Assembly (NCBI RefSeq): GCF_900102375.1
Contig: NZ_FNBO01000013.1
Span: forward strand, 44,682 to 108,681
Direction: 5' to 3'
Length of the DNA stretch: 64,000 nucleotides
From: Halorubrum xinjiangense
GTDB lineage: Archaea > Halobacteriota > Halobacteria > Halobacteriales > Haloferacaceae
Numbering within the stretch: the stretch's first letter is position 1; every line of letters starts with the position of its first letter. Shown piece after piece: positions 1-8,672 of the stretch. The translations under genes and the position numbers were made by a program. The notes below the pieces were generated by a model. The model ran no database searches. It was not told the DNA's origin and saw only the letters and a list, made by a program, of their open reading frames with translations.

Positions 1-1
1 G

Positions 2-43
2 GACGCCGCGCGCGACCTCGTCGACCGCGTCGAATCGGCGTAG
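2..43 (+). CDS. C-terminal end of a truncated gene
   Basis: An open frame entering from the window edge ends in TAG at 41-43 and encodes the tail DAARDLVDRVESA. The composition is typical haloarchaeal coding sequence. Only 13 residues are visible, so the product cannot be named. Confidence 0.6.
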   Translation, partial: DAARDLVDRVESA

Positions 44-110
44 CGGGCAGCACGAGAGCAAAGCCGACCCACGTCGGCAGTATATAAATATCGTACTCGG
101 AGCGCACGTC

Positions 111-455
111 CCATTTATAAATAAACGTGCGGTGGCGCGTGCCTGCGAGCGGCCGCCTTCAGCGGCCGCGAGCAGCACGCGCGAGGGACGCCGTGAGCGA
201 CGGGCGACCGAAGGGAGCCCGGAGCGAACGGCGAGGCTGGGGAGGTGTGAGGCGCTGTGCTGTGCGGGGCGGGACTCAAAGGGGCAGCCGCGAGGGCGAC
301 GTAGGCGACGCAAGCACTGGAACGAGGGAGCGAACGCAGTGAGCGACTGAGTGAAGCGCGCAGCGAGCGTACGTCGCCCTCGCGGCTGGGGCTTTGGAGG
401 TGTTCACCGTGGGTTCTCAATCGGTTATTTATAAGCGAGCGGCTGGGGCTTCGGT
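111..455. repeat. Structured interspersed repeat, copy 1
   Basis: This non-coding stretch shares ordered blocks with 32201-32880: a left end containing TTTATAAATAAA, a hairpin around GGCGCGTGCC, the block GAGGCTGGGGAGGTGTGAGG (about 233-252), the block GCGGGACTCAAAGGGGCAGC (about 270-288), and GCGGCTGGGGCTTTGGAG near the right end. Visible stems are 135-141 with 176-182, 143-146 with 172-175, 149-156 with 162-169, and a perfect 19-bp stem 285-303 with 370-388. Arms differ from copy 2 by paired changes (CTGC/GCAG here, CTCC/GGAG there), which argues for a conserved fold. The stretch 303-370 is a variable loop. No convincing protein is encoded. Between 44 and 110, and between 455 and the next gene at 683, I see only AT-rich promoter-like sequence. 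Confidence 0.7.
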
Positions 456-682
456 AGTGGGTGCTTCGGCAGCGACCCGAACGTACACGACGTATCGCGC
501 GCGAGCGATGTTCGACCCGAAACCGGGGGCGAACCCGGCACCGATCACGGCCGAAACCGCCGCCGAACCCGCGATCCACCAGAACAGACGCCTCAGCGCC
601 GTTAACCCGAATACAAACCGAATTAAACCGCCTTAAGCGACTCCGCTTTTTATACGGTAACGGGGAGTGGACCCGAGTGGAC

Positions 683-2143
683 ATGAGCGAACGCACGACA
701 GCCATCCTACTGGTCGCGGTCGTCGCGCTCGGCGCGATGACCGGCGTTGCGGCCGCCGACGGCCATCTCGAAGTGGCCGTCGACGACGCGGACGGCGAAC
801 CGACGGTCACGGTGACCGAGAACGACACCGCCGTCGAGAACGCCACGGTCGTCGTGAGCGTCGTCGACGCGGAGAACGAGTCGTACGCGGGGGCGGGCGA
901 GTACGAGACGGACGCGAACGGTACAGTCGACCTCGAGGCCCCCGAAGAGGACGTGACCGTCGACGTCACGGCCGCCTCTGGTAACGACACCGCCTCGACG
1001 ACGGTCGATCTCGAAGCGCCCGACGGCCTCGAACTGGCCGTCGACGACACCGACGGTGAGCCGGTCGTCACGGTGACGAACGACGACGAGCCGGTCGAGA
1101 ACGCCTCGGTCAACGTCGCGATCGCGGACGAGAACGCCTCCTACGCCGGCGAGGGCGACTACGAGACCGACGAGAACGGTACCGTCGGCCTCCCCGCCGC
1201 CGAGGAGGACGTGACGGTCGACGTCACCGCCGAGTACGAGAACGAGAGCGTCTCCGAGACGGTCGGGATCGAGGCGCCCGACGGCCTCGAACTCGACGTG
1301 GAGAACACCGACGGCGAGCCGGTCGTCACGGTGACCAACGACGACAAGCCGGTGGAGAACGCCTCCGTCGTCGTCGCGCTCGCGGACGACGCGGACGAGA
1401 ACGCCTCCTACGCGGGGACGGGCGAGTACGACACCGACGAGAACGGCACCGTCGAGCTCCCCGCGGCCGAGGAGAACGTCAGCGTCGAGATCACCGCGGA
1501 ATACGACGGCGAGAGCGTCTCCGAGACGGTCGACCTGACCGTCGAGGGTGACGACGAGGCCGACGAGCAGGCGTTCGGCCAGTTCGTCCAGGAGTTCATC
1601 GAGAGCCTCGAGGACCGCGACGGCGGCATCGGCGCCGCGGTCTCGGACTTCGTGACGGAGAACAACCCCGGTAACGCCCCGGACCACGCGGGCGGCCCCG
1701 GCGGCGCCGACGACGGCAACGACAGCGCGCCGGGCAACGCGCCGGACCACGCCGGCGGCCCCGACGGCGAGAACGACAGCGACGAGCGCGGCCCGCCGGC
1801 CCACGCGGGCGGCCCGGGCGGCGACGACGCGGAGGATGACGCGGACGATGAGGAGACCGAGGAAAACGACGCGGAAGACGAGGCCGACGAAGACGACGAC
1901 GCGGAAGACGAGGCCGACGAAGACGACGACGCGGAAGACGAGGCCGACGAAGACGACGATGCGGAAGAAGATGAGGCGGACGAAGACGACGACGCGGAGG
2001 AAGACGAGGCCGAAGAGGACGAGGCCGAGGACGAATCTGCGGAAGAAGACGACGAGGATGACGGAGAGGATGAGGACGACGAAGACGACGACGATGGCGA
2101 GAGCGGCCCGCCGGACCACGCGGGCGGCCCCGGCGGTAACTGA
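683..2143 (+). CDS. Secreted acidic protein with three Ig-like repeats and Asp/Glu-rich tail
   Basis: A 486-residue protein starting at MSERTTAILL, chosen because a Sec-type hydrophobic signal (about residues 5-25, ending VAAADG) follows directly; the open frame upstream has no such start. The body has three repeats of about 85 residues (about 26-110, 111-200, 201-290), each containing DGEP, VTVT, VENA, SYAG and TVDL/TVGL-like strands, which looks like a bacterial Ig/carboxypeptidase-regulatory fold. The C-terminal half has four copies of a DHAGGPGG/AHAGGPGG motif around a very long Asp/Glu tract with DAEDEADEDD repeats. No transmembrane anchor is visible, so it is probably exported or loosely cell-surface bound. 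I do not recognise a specific function. Confidence 0.8.
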   Translation: MSERTTAILLVAVVALGAMTGVAAADGHLEVAVDDADGEPTVTVTENDTAVENATVVVSVVDAENESYAGAGEYETDANGTVDLEAPEEDVTVDVTAASGNDTASTTVDLEAPDGLELAVDDTDGEPVVTVTNDDEPVENASVNVAIADENASYAGEGDYETDENGTVGLPAAEEDVTVDVTAEYENESVSETVGIEAPDGLELDVENTDGEPVVTVTNDDKPVENASVVVALADDADENASYAGTGEYDTDENGTVELPAAEENVSVEITAEYDGESVSETVDLTVEGDDEADEQAFGQFVQEFIESLEDRDGGIGAAVSDFVTENNPGNAPDHAGGPGGADDGNDSAPGNAPDHAGGPDGENDSDERGPPAHAGGPGGDDAEDDADDEETEENDAEDEADEDDDAEDEADEDDDAEDEADEDDDAEEDEADEDDDAEEDEAEEDEAEDESAEEDDEDDGEDEDDEDDDDGESGPPDHAGGPGGN

Positions 2144-2263
2144 CGACGCGGTCCGCAGTTCGGTTCAGTGACGCGAGCGACAGTCGCTGACGACCGGATC
2201 CTCGTTTTCCGTGCGCACTCCGGTGTCGGCAGGGTTTAGTGCGCCGTAAGCGAACCGGGAGGT

Positions 2264-3553
2264 ATGAGCGAAACCGCGTATCCGCCGGTGTCGAAGCACC
2301 TCTCGGACGTCGACACGGCCCGGGAGGAGGGGCGCCGGAAGATGGACTGGGCGCTCCAGCACATGCCGATCCTGAACGCGCTCCGCGAGGAGTTCGTCGA
2401 CGAGCAGCCGCTCGAAGGCGAGACGATCGCGATGGCGATGCACGTCGAGGCGAAGACGGCGAACCTCGTCGAGCTGCTCGCGGAGGGCGGCGCCGAGGTC
2501 GCGATCACCGGGTGTAACCCCCTCTCGACGCACGACGACGTGTCGGCCGCGCTCGACGCCCACGAGTCGATCACCTCCTACGCGGTTCGGGGCGTCGACG
2601 ACGACGAGTACTACGACGCGATGCACGCCTGTATCGCCCACGAGCCCACCATCACCGTCGACGACGGGATGGACATGGTGAAGCTCGTCCACGAGGAGTA
2701 CCCCGACCTCATCGACTCCATCGTCGGCGGCGCCGAGGAGACGACCACCGGCGTCGACCGCCTGCGCGCGATGGACGCCGACGGCGAGCTCCATTACCCC
2801 GTCTTCGCCGTGAACGACACGCCGATGAAGCAGCTGTTCGACAACGTCCACGGGACGGGCGAGTCGTCGCTCGCGACTATCGCGATGACGACGAACCTCT
2901 CGTGGGCCGGCAAGAACGTCGTCGTCGGGGGCTACGGCCAGTGCGGGAAGGGCGTCGCGAAGAAGGCGTCCGGACAGAACGCGAACGTGGTCGTCTGCGA
3001 GGTCGACCCGCGGAAGGCCTTAGAGGCCCACATGGAGGGGTACGAGGTGCTCCCCATGAAAGAGGCCGCGAAGAAGGGCGACGTGTTCATCACGACGACG
3101 GGCAACCGCGACGTGATCACCCGCAAACACTTCGAGGAGATGAACGACGGCGTCCTGCTCGCGAACGCCGGCCACTTCGACGTGGAGGTCAACCTCGACG
3201 ACCTCGACGACCTCGCGGTCGACCGCTACGAGGTCCGTGACGGCGTCGAAGGGTTCGAGATGGCGGACGGTCGCGTCCTGAACGTCATCGCCGAGGGCCG
3301 GCTCGTCAACCTCGCCGCGCCCATCGCCTTAGGCCACCCGGTCGAGGTGATGGACCAGAGCTTCGGCGTCCAGGCGGTCGTCGTCCGCGAGCTCGCCTCC
3401 AACGGCGACGCGTACGACGCCGGCGTCCACGACGTGCCCGACGAGCTCGACCGCGAGGTCGCGGACATCAAGCTCGCCGCCGAGGGCGTCGAGTACGACG
3501 AGCTCAGCGACGAGCAGCGCGAGTACATGGGCAGCTGGGAACACGGGACGTAG
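2264..3553 (+). CDS. ahcY: Adenosylhomocysteinase
   Basis: Cytoplasmic enzyme that hydrolyses S-adenosylhomocysteine to adenosine and homocysteine, relieving product inhibition of methyltransferases. The 429-residue length matches archaeal members. Family signatures include DWALQHMPILNALREEF near residue 26-42, a T-G-C-N-P region around 83, the NAD-binding glycine loop GGYGQCGKGV at about 222-231, and the C-terminal substrate-closing region ending EYMGSWEHGT. A GGAGGT sequence lies directly before the ATG, too close for ordinary use. The gene stands alone between a secreted protein gene and a toxin-antitoxin pair. Confidence 0.95.
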   Translation: MSETAYPPVSKHLSDVDTAREEGRRKMDWALQHMPILNALREEFVDEQPLEGETIAMAMHVEAKTANLVELLAEGGAEVAITGCNPLSTHDDVSAALDAHESITSYAVRGVDDDEYYDAMHACIAHEPTITVDDGMDMVKLVHEEYPDLIDSIVGGAEETTTGVDRLRAMDADGELHYPVFAVNDTPMKQLFDNVHGTGESSLATIAMTTNLSWAGKNVVVGGYGQCGKGVAKKASGQNANVVVCEVDPRKALEAHMEGYEVLPMKEAAKKGDVFITTTGNRDVITRKHFEEMNDGVLLANAGHFDVEVNLDDLDDLAVDRYEVRDGVEGFEMADGRVLNVIAEGRLVNLAAPIALGHPVEVMDQSFGVQAVVVRELASNGDAYDAGVHDVPDELDREVADIKLAAEGVEYDELSDEQREYMGSWEHGT

Positions 3554-3593
3554 GCGTTCAGCGGCGAACCCTGAGAAAACCCTTTGTGAGTCT

Positions 3594-3609
3594 GCATACA
3601 ACCGTATAC
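3594..3609. promoter_or_regulatory. Imperfect inverted repeat upstream of antitoxin gene
   Basis: GCATAC and GTATAC are separated by four bases and lie just upstream of the antitoxin start at 3612. Toxin-antitoxin operons of this kind are usually repressed by the antitoxin binding a palindrome over the promoter. That this is the operator is inference. Confidence 0.3.
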
Positions 3610-3611
3610 AC

Positions 3612-3848
3612 ATGTCGAAAAGCATCCGCCTCTCCGAGGAGGCCTACGACCGGCTCGCCGCTCACAAGCGAGATGACGAGACGTTCTCCGACGTCGTTCT
3701 CCGGCTCGCCGGCGAGCGATCGCTGCTGGAACTTGCTGGGGTTCTGAGCGACGACGAAGCCGACGCGCTCCGTGAAGCCGTCGAGGAGCGGCGTGATCGA
3801 CGCGCCGCCGAGCTGGAGGACGCCGCCGACCGGCTTCGGGAGGCGTAG
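3612..3848 (+). CDS. VapB-type antitoxin
   Basis: A 78-residue protein beginning MSKSIRLSEEAYDRLAAHK, the N-terminal strand-helix typical of archaeal AbrB/RHH-like antitoxins of the UPF0330/VapB type (SIRL, then FSDVVLRL). The C-terminal half is a charged helix (EERRDRRAAELEDAADRLREA) of the sort that occupies the toxin groove. It precedes a PIN-domain gene by one base, the canonical order. It probably neutralises the partner toxin and represses its own promoter. Confidence 0.85.
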   Translation: MSKSIRLSEEAYDRLAAHKRDDETFSDVVLRLAGERSLLELAGVLSDDEADALREAVEERRDRRAAELEDAADRLREA

Positions 3849-3849
3849 C

Positions 3850-4239
3850 GTGCTGCTGGACACGTCGTTCCTCATCGACTTGATGAACGGAGACGAGGAC
3901 GCCGTCGAAAAGGCTCGGGAGCTGGAGACGGAACTGGTCCAGCAGCGCATCTCCTCGATGACGCTGTTCGAACTGTACTACGGTATCTCCCGAGCGACCG
4001 AATCAGAAAGCGAGCGTCAGAAGGTCGAAGACGTCCTCGCCTCGAAGCCGATCCATCCGGCCGACACCGCCGTCATGCGGAAGGCCGGCCGGCTCGCAGG
4101 TGAGCTACAGAACGAAGGGACGCCTGTGGGCGACGGCGACGTGATCATCGCCGCCACTGCCGAGGTCGTCGACGAACCGGTCCTGACCCGAAACGTCGAG
4201 GGTTTCGAGCGACTAGATGTCGAGATCGAAAGCTACTGA
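3850..4239 (+). CDS. vapC: VapC-type PIN-domain toxin ribonuclease
   Basis: A 129-residue PIN domain starting at GTG (VLLDTSFLID). Acidic catalytic residues expected for Mg-dependent RNases are present: D4 in LLDTSFLID, E41 in TLFELYYG, and the D pair in GDGDVIIAATA, followed by the closing TRNVEGFERL. VapC toxins cleave specific RNAs, often initiator tRNA or rRNA loops. The start lies one base after the antitoxin stop, so the two are almost certainly co-transcribed. All key residues are intact and it looks functional. Confidence 0.88.
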   Translation: MLLDTSFLIDLMNGDEDAVEKARELETELVQQRISSMTLFELYYGISRATESESERQKVEDVLASKPIHPADTAVMRKAGRLAGELQNEGTPVGDGDVIIAATAEVVDEPVLTRNVEGFERLDVEIESY

Positions 4240-4386
4240 GGACGGAATTTCGACACTGAACACGTTTCACTGAACCACACGGTGTCGTGAGCGGTTGTGA
4301 CGGCGTGAACGCGCGCACGAAGCGATTGGATCGACGCGATGGAAACGGGCCGACCGGCTTTTGTGCGGCGCGACAGTACCGATCCC

Positions 4387-4536
4387 ATGAACCTGACCGC
4401 GGTGTTACACTCCGGGTTCGGCGTATCGGTTCTGGCCGGGATCCTCGTGTCGGACACGACGCTCCGAATCGCCGCCTTCGCGCTCGGCGCGGTCCTCTTC
4501 GTCGCCGGCATCGTCGTGTCGCGGCGGAGCGACTGA
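4387..4536 (+). CDS. Small two-helix membrane protein
   Basis: A 49-residue ORF starting MNLTAVLHSGFG with two hydrophobic segments (about 5-22 and 26-44) and a basic-acidic end SRRSD. An upstream in-frame ATG at 4339 would add a charged extension atypical of such proteins, so the inner start is preferred. Function unknown. Confidence 0.6.
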   Translation: MNLTAVLHSGFGVSVLAGILVSDTTLRIAAFALGAVLFVAGIVVSRRSD

Positions 4537-4590
4537 GCCGGGGCCGCCCCGCTCGCGCCCTTTTTCACTCGCAACCGCCTACGGAGGCCA

Positions 4591-5361
4591 GTGACAGTCA
4601 CGAGCGTCCACGACCCGAGCCACCGCGAGGCGCTCTGGGAGCTGGAAGACGCCTTCGAACGCGGCGACCTCGTCAGCCTGTTCGGCCGCTGTACGGTCGC
4701 CTACGAGGGCCGCGCAGCCTCCGATCTCGGCGCCGGCGACCGCCTGCTCGTGTTGAAACCCGACGGCGCCGCCCTCGTCCACACCGACGAGGGGCGCCAG
4801 CCGGTCAACTGGCAGCCCCCGGGGTCGGAACACCACGCCGCGGTGCGCGAGGGGCGGCTCCGCGTGCGCTCGACCAGAAACAGCCCCGACGAGACGCTGA
4901 CGGTCCGCTTCTCCGACGTCCACCAGCTCTCCGCGATGGCCGTGACGGGCGGCCGCGACCTCACCCTCCACGGGAGCGAGGAGGACCTCCGGACCCGAAT
5001 CTTAGAGCGCCCCGACCTCGTCGAGCAGGGGTTCGAACCCCGCGAGACCGAACGCCCGTCCAGCGCCGGCCCGATGGACATCTTCGGCGCCGACGCCGAC
5101 GGCACCCCGGTCGTCGTCGAGCTGAAGCGCCGCCGAGTCGGGCCGGACGCCGTGGGACAGCTCGCGCGCTACGTGCGGGCGCTCCGCGAAGAGCTGGGGA
5201 TCGAGGACCCCGCAGAAGGCGGCGAGGCCGGCCCCAAACGAACCGACTCGCCCGACGTCCGCGGAATCCTCGTCGCGCCGTCGGTGACCGACCGGGCCGC
5301 GGAGCGGCTCGCGGACCGCGGGTTCGACCACGTCGCGCTCGACCCGACGCCTGAGGAGTGA
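4591..5361 (+). CDS. nucS: Endonuclease NucS
   Basis: A 256-residue protein matching NucS/EndoMS, which cleaves mismatched or branched DNA and provides MutS-independent mismatch correction in archaea and actinobacteria. The N-terminal half is the DNA-binding beta domain ([39 protein letters not shown]). The C-terminal nuclease shows the RecB-like core [10 protein letters not shown] (D163) and VVVELKRRR (E177, K179), then the QLARYV helix. GTG start, chosen because it gives the family N-terminus MTVTSVHDP. It precedes the ribosomal protein gene rpl10e. Confidence 0.93.
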   Translation: MTVTSVHDPSHREALWELEDAFERGDLVSLFGRCTVAYEGRAASDLGAGDRLLVLKPDGAALVHTDEGRQPVNWQPPGSEHHAAVREGRLRVRSTRNSPDETLTVRFSDVHQLSAMAVTGGRDLTLHGSEEDLRTRILERPDLVEQGFEPRETERPSSAGPMDIFGADADGTPVVVELKRRRVGPDAVGQLARYVRALREELGIEDPAEGGEAGPKRTDSPDVRGILVAPSVTDRAAERLADRGFDHVALDPTPEE

Positions 5362-5489
5362 TCCGAGCGACGCGCCAACGCGGACCGAGAGCCGGCGGAA
5401 CGGTGGCGCTGGCTCCCGAGGAGCCGACGAAGGCGCCTCGCTATCGAAGGGTTTATCGCCGCAGCGGGGGCTACATCGGACAAGTAGCC

Positions 5490-6020
5490 ATGTCTGACAA
5501 ACCCGCCTCTATGTATCGGACGATCGACAAGCCGTCGTACACCCGCCGCGAATACATCACGGGCATTCCCGGCTCGAAGATCGCCCAGCACAACATGGGC
5601 GACCTCTCCGCGGAGCCGGACGACTACCCCGTCCAGATCAGCCTCCGCGTCGAGGAGGAGCTTCAGGTCCGACACGGCTCCTTAGAGAGCGCGCGCCTCT
5701 CGGCGAACCGCCACCTGATCAAGGAGCTCGGCGAGGGCAACTACAAGATGACCCTCCGCAAGTTCCCCCACCAGGTCATCCGGGAGAACAAGCAGGCGAC
5801 CGGCGCCGGCGCGGACCGCGTCTCCGACGGGATGCGCCAGGCGTTCGGCAAGCCGGTCGGCACCGCCGCGCGGCTCAACAAGGACGACGTCGTCTTCACC
5901 GCCTACTGCGACGTCGAGCAGGCGTCCGTCGTGAAGGAGGCGTTCCGCCGCGCGTACAACAAGCTCTCCCCGCCGTGCCGGATCACGGTCGACCGCGGCG
6001 AGAAGCTGCTCGTCTCGTAG
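5490..6020 (+). CDS. rpl10e: 50S ribosomal protein L16/L10e
   Basis: A 176-residue protein starting [20 protein letters not shown], matching archaeal L10e (bacterial L16 equivalent), a large-subunit protein near the A-site tRNA elbow. Recognisable segments are [10 protein letters not shown], the arginine-rich [24 protein letters not shown] and [17 protein letters not shown], which forms the basic loop. The open frame continues upstream, but the conserved family start is the ATG at 5490. Confidence 0.97.
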   Translation: MSDKPASMYRTIDKPSYTRREYITGIPGSKIAQHNMGDLSAEPDDYPVQISLRVEEELQVRHGSLESARLSANRHLIKELGEGNYKMTLRKFPHQVIRENKQATGAGADRVSDGMRQAFGKPVGTAARLNKDDVVFTAYCDVEQASVVKEAFRRAYNKLSPPCRITVDRGEKLLVS

Positions 6021-6182
6021 AGCCCTCGGCCCCGACCCCGTCCGAGAGGCGGGTTCTTTTCCGCGCGTTCGCGTGACGTAGCCGCGGCGCCGCGCAGTCG
6101 ACGATCGGCGCCGCGCAGTCGACGACCGGCGCCGCACGACGAGCCGAACTCCTGAAATACCTACCTCGCGTACCGACGGGCA

Positions 6183-8237
6183 GTGTCACAGCAGCTGGCC
6201 GAGGTCGAGACGCTGTTCCTCCACGAGGCGCGGAGCGACTACACCGTCGTCGCGAACCGCGACGGCAAGCGCGTGCTCCGCGGGCGGCTCGAACTCAAGG
6301 AGACGTCCGCGGGCCCACGCCCGGGGAAGTTCCGGGTGATCCGCGACGGCGAGGACCACCCCCGCCAGCCGGACGAGTTCGTCGACCTCGCCCGCGCGGC
6401 CGGCCGGATCCGGATCTCCGAGCAGACCTCCTCCGAGAACCGGAAACGGCTGAAGGAGATGCTGGACGGCTACCAGCTGGAGGCGACGGCGGTCCGGACC
6501 TGCCGGCGCTGCGCGAGCGACGGGCGGTACGGGCCGATCACCTCGGAGGACGCGATCGAACACAACGGCGAGCTGATCTGCCGGGACTGCGCCCGCCGGG
6601 AGTTAGAGCGGGAGCTGTCGTACAAAGGCGAGTTCACGGGCGCGGCCGAGGAGCGCCTCGAAGAGCTGCTGTACGAGTCGGGCGACTTAGATCGGATCGT
6701 GAGCCTCCTCCAAGGGGGGCTCGATCCCGACCTCACGAAGTACGACGAGGTGTCGGCGAACGTCGACGATGTCTCGCCGGTCCGAACGGAGGACCTCGAT
6801 CTCCACCCGGACCTCTCTTCGCACCTCCAAGGGCGGTTCGAGGAGCTGCTCCCCGTCCAGAGTCTCTCCGTGCGGAACGGCCTCCTCGACGGCGATGACC
6901 AACTCGTCGTGAGCGCCACGGCGACCGGGAAGACGCTCGTCGGCGAGCTGACCGGGATCGACCGCGCGCTGAAAGGGGACGGGAAGCTGCTCTTCTTAGT
7001 CCCGCTCGTCGCGCTCGCCAACCAGAAGCACGAGGACTTCGAGGAGCGCTACGGCGACCTGCTCGACGTCTCCATCCGCGTCGGCTCCTCGCGGGTGAAC
7101 GACGACGGCAACCGCTTCGACCCGAACGCCGACGTGATCGTCGGCACCTACGAGGGGATCGACCACGCGCTCCGGACCGGGAAGGACCTCGGGGACGTGG
7201 GGACGGTCGTCATCGACGAGGTCCACACGCTGAAAGAGGGCGAGCGCGGCCACCGGCTCGACGGGCTCATCTCGCGGCTGAAGTACTACAGCGAGAACCG
7301 GATAGAGACGCATTCGGGCTACGACGGCACGCAGTTCGTCTACCTCTCGGCGACTGTCGGGAACCCCGAGTGGCTGGCGAAGAAGCTCCGCGCGACGCTC
7401 ATCGAGTACGAGGAGCGACCGGTCCCCATCGAGCGGCACGTCACCTTCGCGGACGGCCGCGAGAAGGCGCAGATCGCCGACAAGCTCGTGAAACGCGAGT
7501 TCGACACGAAATCGTCAAAGGGGTACCGCGGGCAGACGATCATCTTCACGAACTCGCGGCGGCGCTGTCACGAGATCAGCCGCAAGCTGCGGTACGACTC
7601 CGCGCCGTACCACGCCGGCCTCGACTACGGGCGCCGGAAGAAGGTCGAGCGAATGTTCGGGAACCAGGACCTCTCGGCGGTCGTCACCACCGCGGCGCTA
7701 GCGGCCGGCGTCGACTTCCCCGCCTCGCAGGTGATCTTCGACTCGCTGGCGATGGGGATCGAGTGGCTCTCAGTCCAGGAGTTCTCGCAGATGCTCGGGC
7801 GCGCGGGGCGCCCGGACTACCACGACCGCGGCCGCGTCTACCTCCTCGTCGAGCCCGACGGCGTCTACCACGGATCGATGGACCGCACCGAGGACGAGGT
7901 GGCGTTCACACTCCTGAAAGGCGAGATGGAGGACGTGGCGACCCACTACGACGAGACCGCGGCCGCCGAGGAGACGCTCGCGAACGTCGTCGTGGCCGGC
8001 AAGAAGGCCAAGCGCCTCAACGACCGCATGATCGGCGAGGTCCCCACCAAGCACGCCCTCGGGAAGCTGCTGGAGTGGAACTTCATCGACGGCTTCGAGC
8101 CCACGCCGCTCGGCCGCGGCGTCACCAGACACTTCCTCGCGCCCGATGAGGCGTTCTTCATCCTCGACGCGGTCCGGAAGGGGACCGACCCGTACGATAT
8201 CGTCGCCGACCTCGAACGGCGCGACGACGAGGAGTGA
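6183..8237 (+). CDS. Archaeal Ski2-like superfamily 2 helicase with zinc finger
   Basis: A 684-residue DEAD/DEAH helicase of the archaea-specific COG1202 (ASH-Ski2-like) type. Before the helicase core lies a four-cysteine zinc motif, C107-x2-C110 and C133-x2-C136. Walker A is SATATGKT at 244-251 and the DEVH box is D345-H348. SATVGNPEW is motif III, and the second RecA domain carries TIIFTNSRRRC and QMLGRAGRP (motif VI). ASH-Ski2 proteins have been linked with archaeal RNase J and RNA decay; that role here is from family knowledge. GTG start fits the conserved N-terminus. tRNA-Pro follows immediately downstream. Confidence 0.88.
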   Translation: MSQQLAEVETLFLHEARSDYTVVANRDGKRVLRGRLELKETSAGPRPGKFRVIRDGEDHPRQPDEFVDLARAAGRIRISEQTSSENRKRLKEMLDGYQLEATAVRTCRRCASDGRYGPITSEDAIEHNGELICRDCARRELERELSYKGEFTGAAEERLEELLYESGDLDRIVSLLQGGLDPDLTKYDEVSANVDDVSPVRTEDLDLHPDLSSHLQGRFEELLPVQSLSVRNGLLDGDDQLVVSATATGKTLVGELTGIDRALKGDGKLLFLVPLVALANQKHEDFEERYGDLLDVSIRVGSSRVNDDGNRFDPNADVIVGTYEGIDHALRTGKDLGDVGTVVIDEVHTLKEGERGHRLDGLISRLKYYSENRIETHSGYDGTQFVYLSATVGNPEWLAKKLRATLIEYEERPVPIERHVTFADGREKAQIADKLVKREFDTKSSKGYRGQTIIFTNSRRRCHEISRKLRYDSAPYHAGLDYGRRKKVERMFGNQDLSAVVTTAALAAGVDFPASQVIFDSLAMGIEWLSVQEFSQMLGRAGRPDYHDRGRVYLLVEPDGVYHGSMDRTEDEVAFTLLKGEMEDVATHYDETAAAEETLANVVVAGKKAKRLNDRMIGEVPTKHALGKLLEWNFIDGFEPTPLGRGVTRHFLAPDEAFFILDAVRKGTDPYDIVADLERRDDEE

Positions 8238-8256
8238 CCGGCGCGAAGCGCAACGA

Positions 8257-8270
8257 AACCCTTTAGCGGC
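8257..8270 (+). promoter_or_regulatory. Likely tRNA-Pro promoter
   Basis: AACCCTTTAGCGGC is a TATA-box-like sequence centred about 28 bases before the tRNA-Pro 5' end, the expected archaeal TBP spacing. Confidence 0.4.
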
Positions 8271-8292
8271 TCTTCGGGGTACGTAGGAGTGC

Positions 8293-8363
8293 GGGGCCGT
8301 GGGGTAGTGGTATCCTCGCTGCCTTGGGTGCAGTGGACCTGAGTTCGACTCTCAGCGGCCCCA
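8293..8363 (+). tRNA. tRNA-Pro (UGG anticodon)
   Basis: A 71-nt cloverleaf. The acceptor stem GGGGCCG pairs perfectly with CGGCCCC, discriminator A. The D arm is GGGGTAGTGGTATCC, the anticodon arm is GCTGC-CTTGGGT-GCAGT with anticodon TGG, and the T arm is CTGAG-TTCGACT-CTCAG. No CCA is encoded. No duplicated 3' end was found nearby, so there is no direct sign that it serves as an integration site. Confidence 0.95.
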
Positions 8364-8366
8364 TGT

Positions 8367-8570
8367 TCATTCTGCTTCGTTACAGACGGTTTCTCGCAGC
8401 TCCTCGTATAGCTCCGGATGATGCTCTCGGAGAATGTCGATATCAGTAGCCAGCTCATCATCAATGCGATTCCGGATCCGCGAAATCGCCTGATACCGTT
8501 GTGAATTGGAATTTTCCGACCGAAGATGGTTCCTCTCAGTTTCGGTGAGCAGGGCGCGGGTTCGGGCCAT
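8367..8570 (-). CDS. Small conserved haloarchaeal protein
   Basis: A 67-residue acidic protein starting MARTRALLTETERNHL; an ATG three codons upstream is possible. It resembles a small family I associate with haloarchaea, with the SQRYQAISRIRNRI and DIDILREHHPELYEELRETV helices. Entirely helical and charged with no catalytic motif visible. It sits directly after tRNA-Pro on the opposite strand and begins the AT-richer patch. Function unknown. Confidence 0.7.
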   Translation of the reverse strand: MARTRALLTETERNHLRSENSNSQRYQAISRIRNRIDDELATDIDILREHHPELYEELRETVCNEAE

Positions 8571-8672
8571 ACATTTCATAAAAATTGGAGGAGTATCTAT
8601 CTACTGTAATTCCTTCGTAGTTTGTGAATATACAAATGTTATTAAGATTGGACATGGTAAAATACAGTATCC

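Noticed and set aside
707..2119. Long minus-strand open frame opposite the acidic secreted protein gene
   Set aside because: It is a mirror of GC-rich, Asp/Glu-coding DNA; the product is Val/Arg/Leu repeats without any domain, and the plus-strand gene has a signal peptide and clear repeats.
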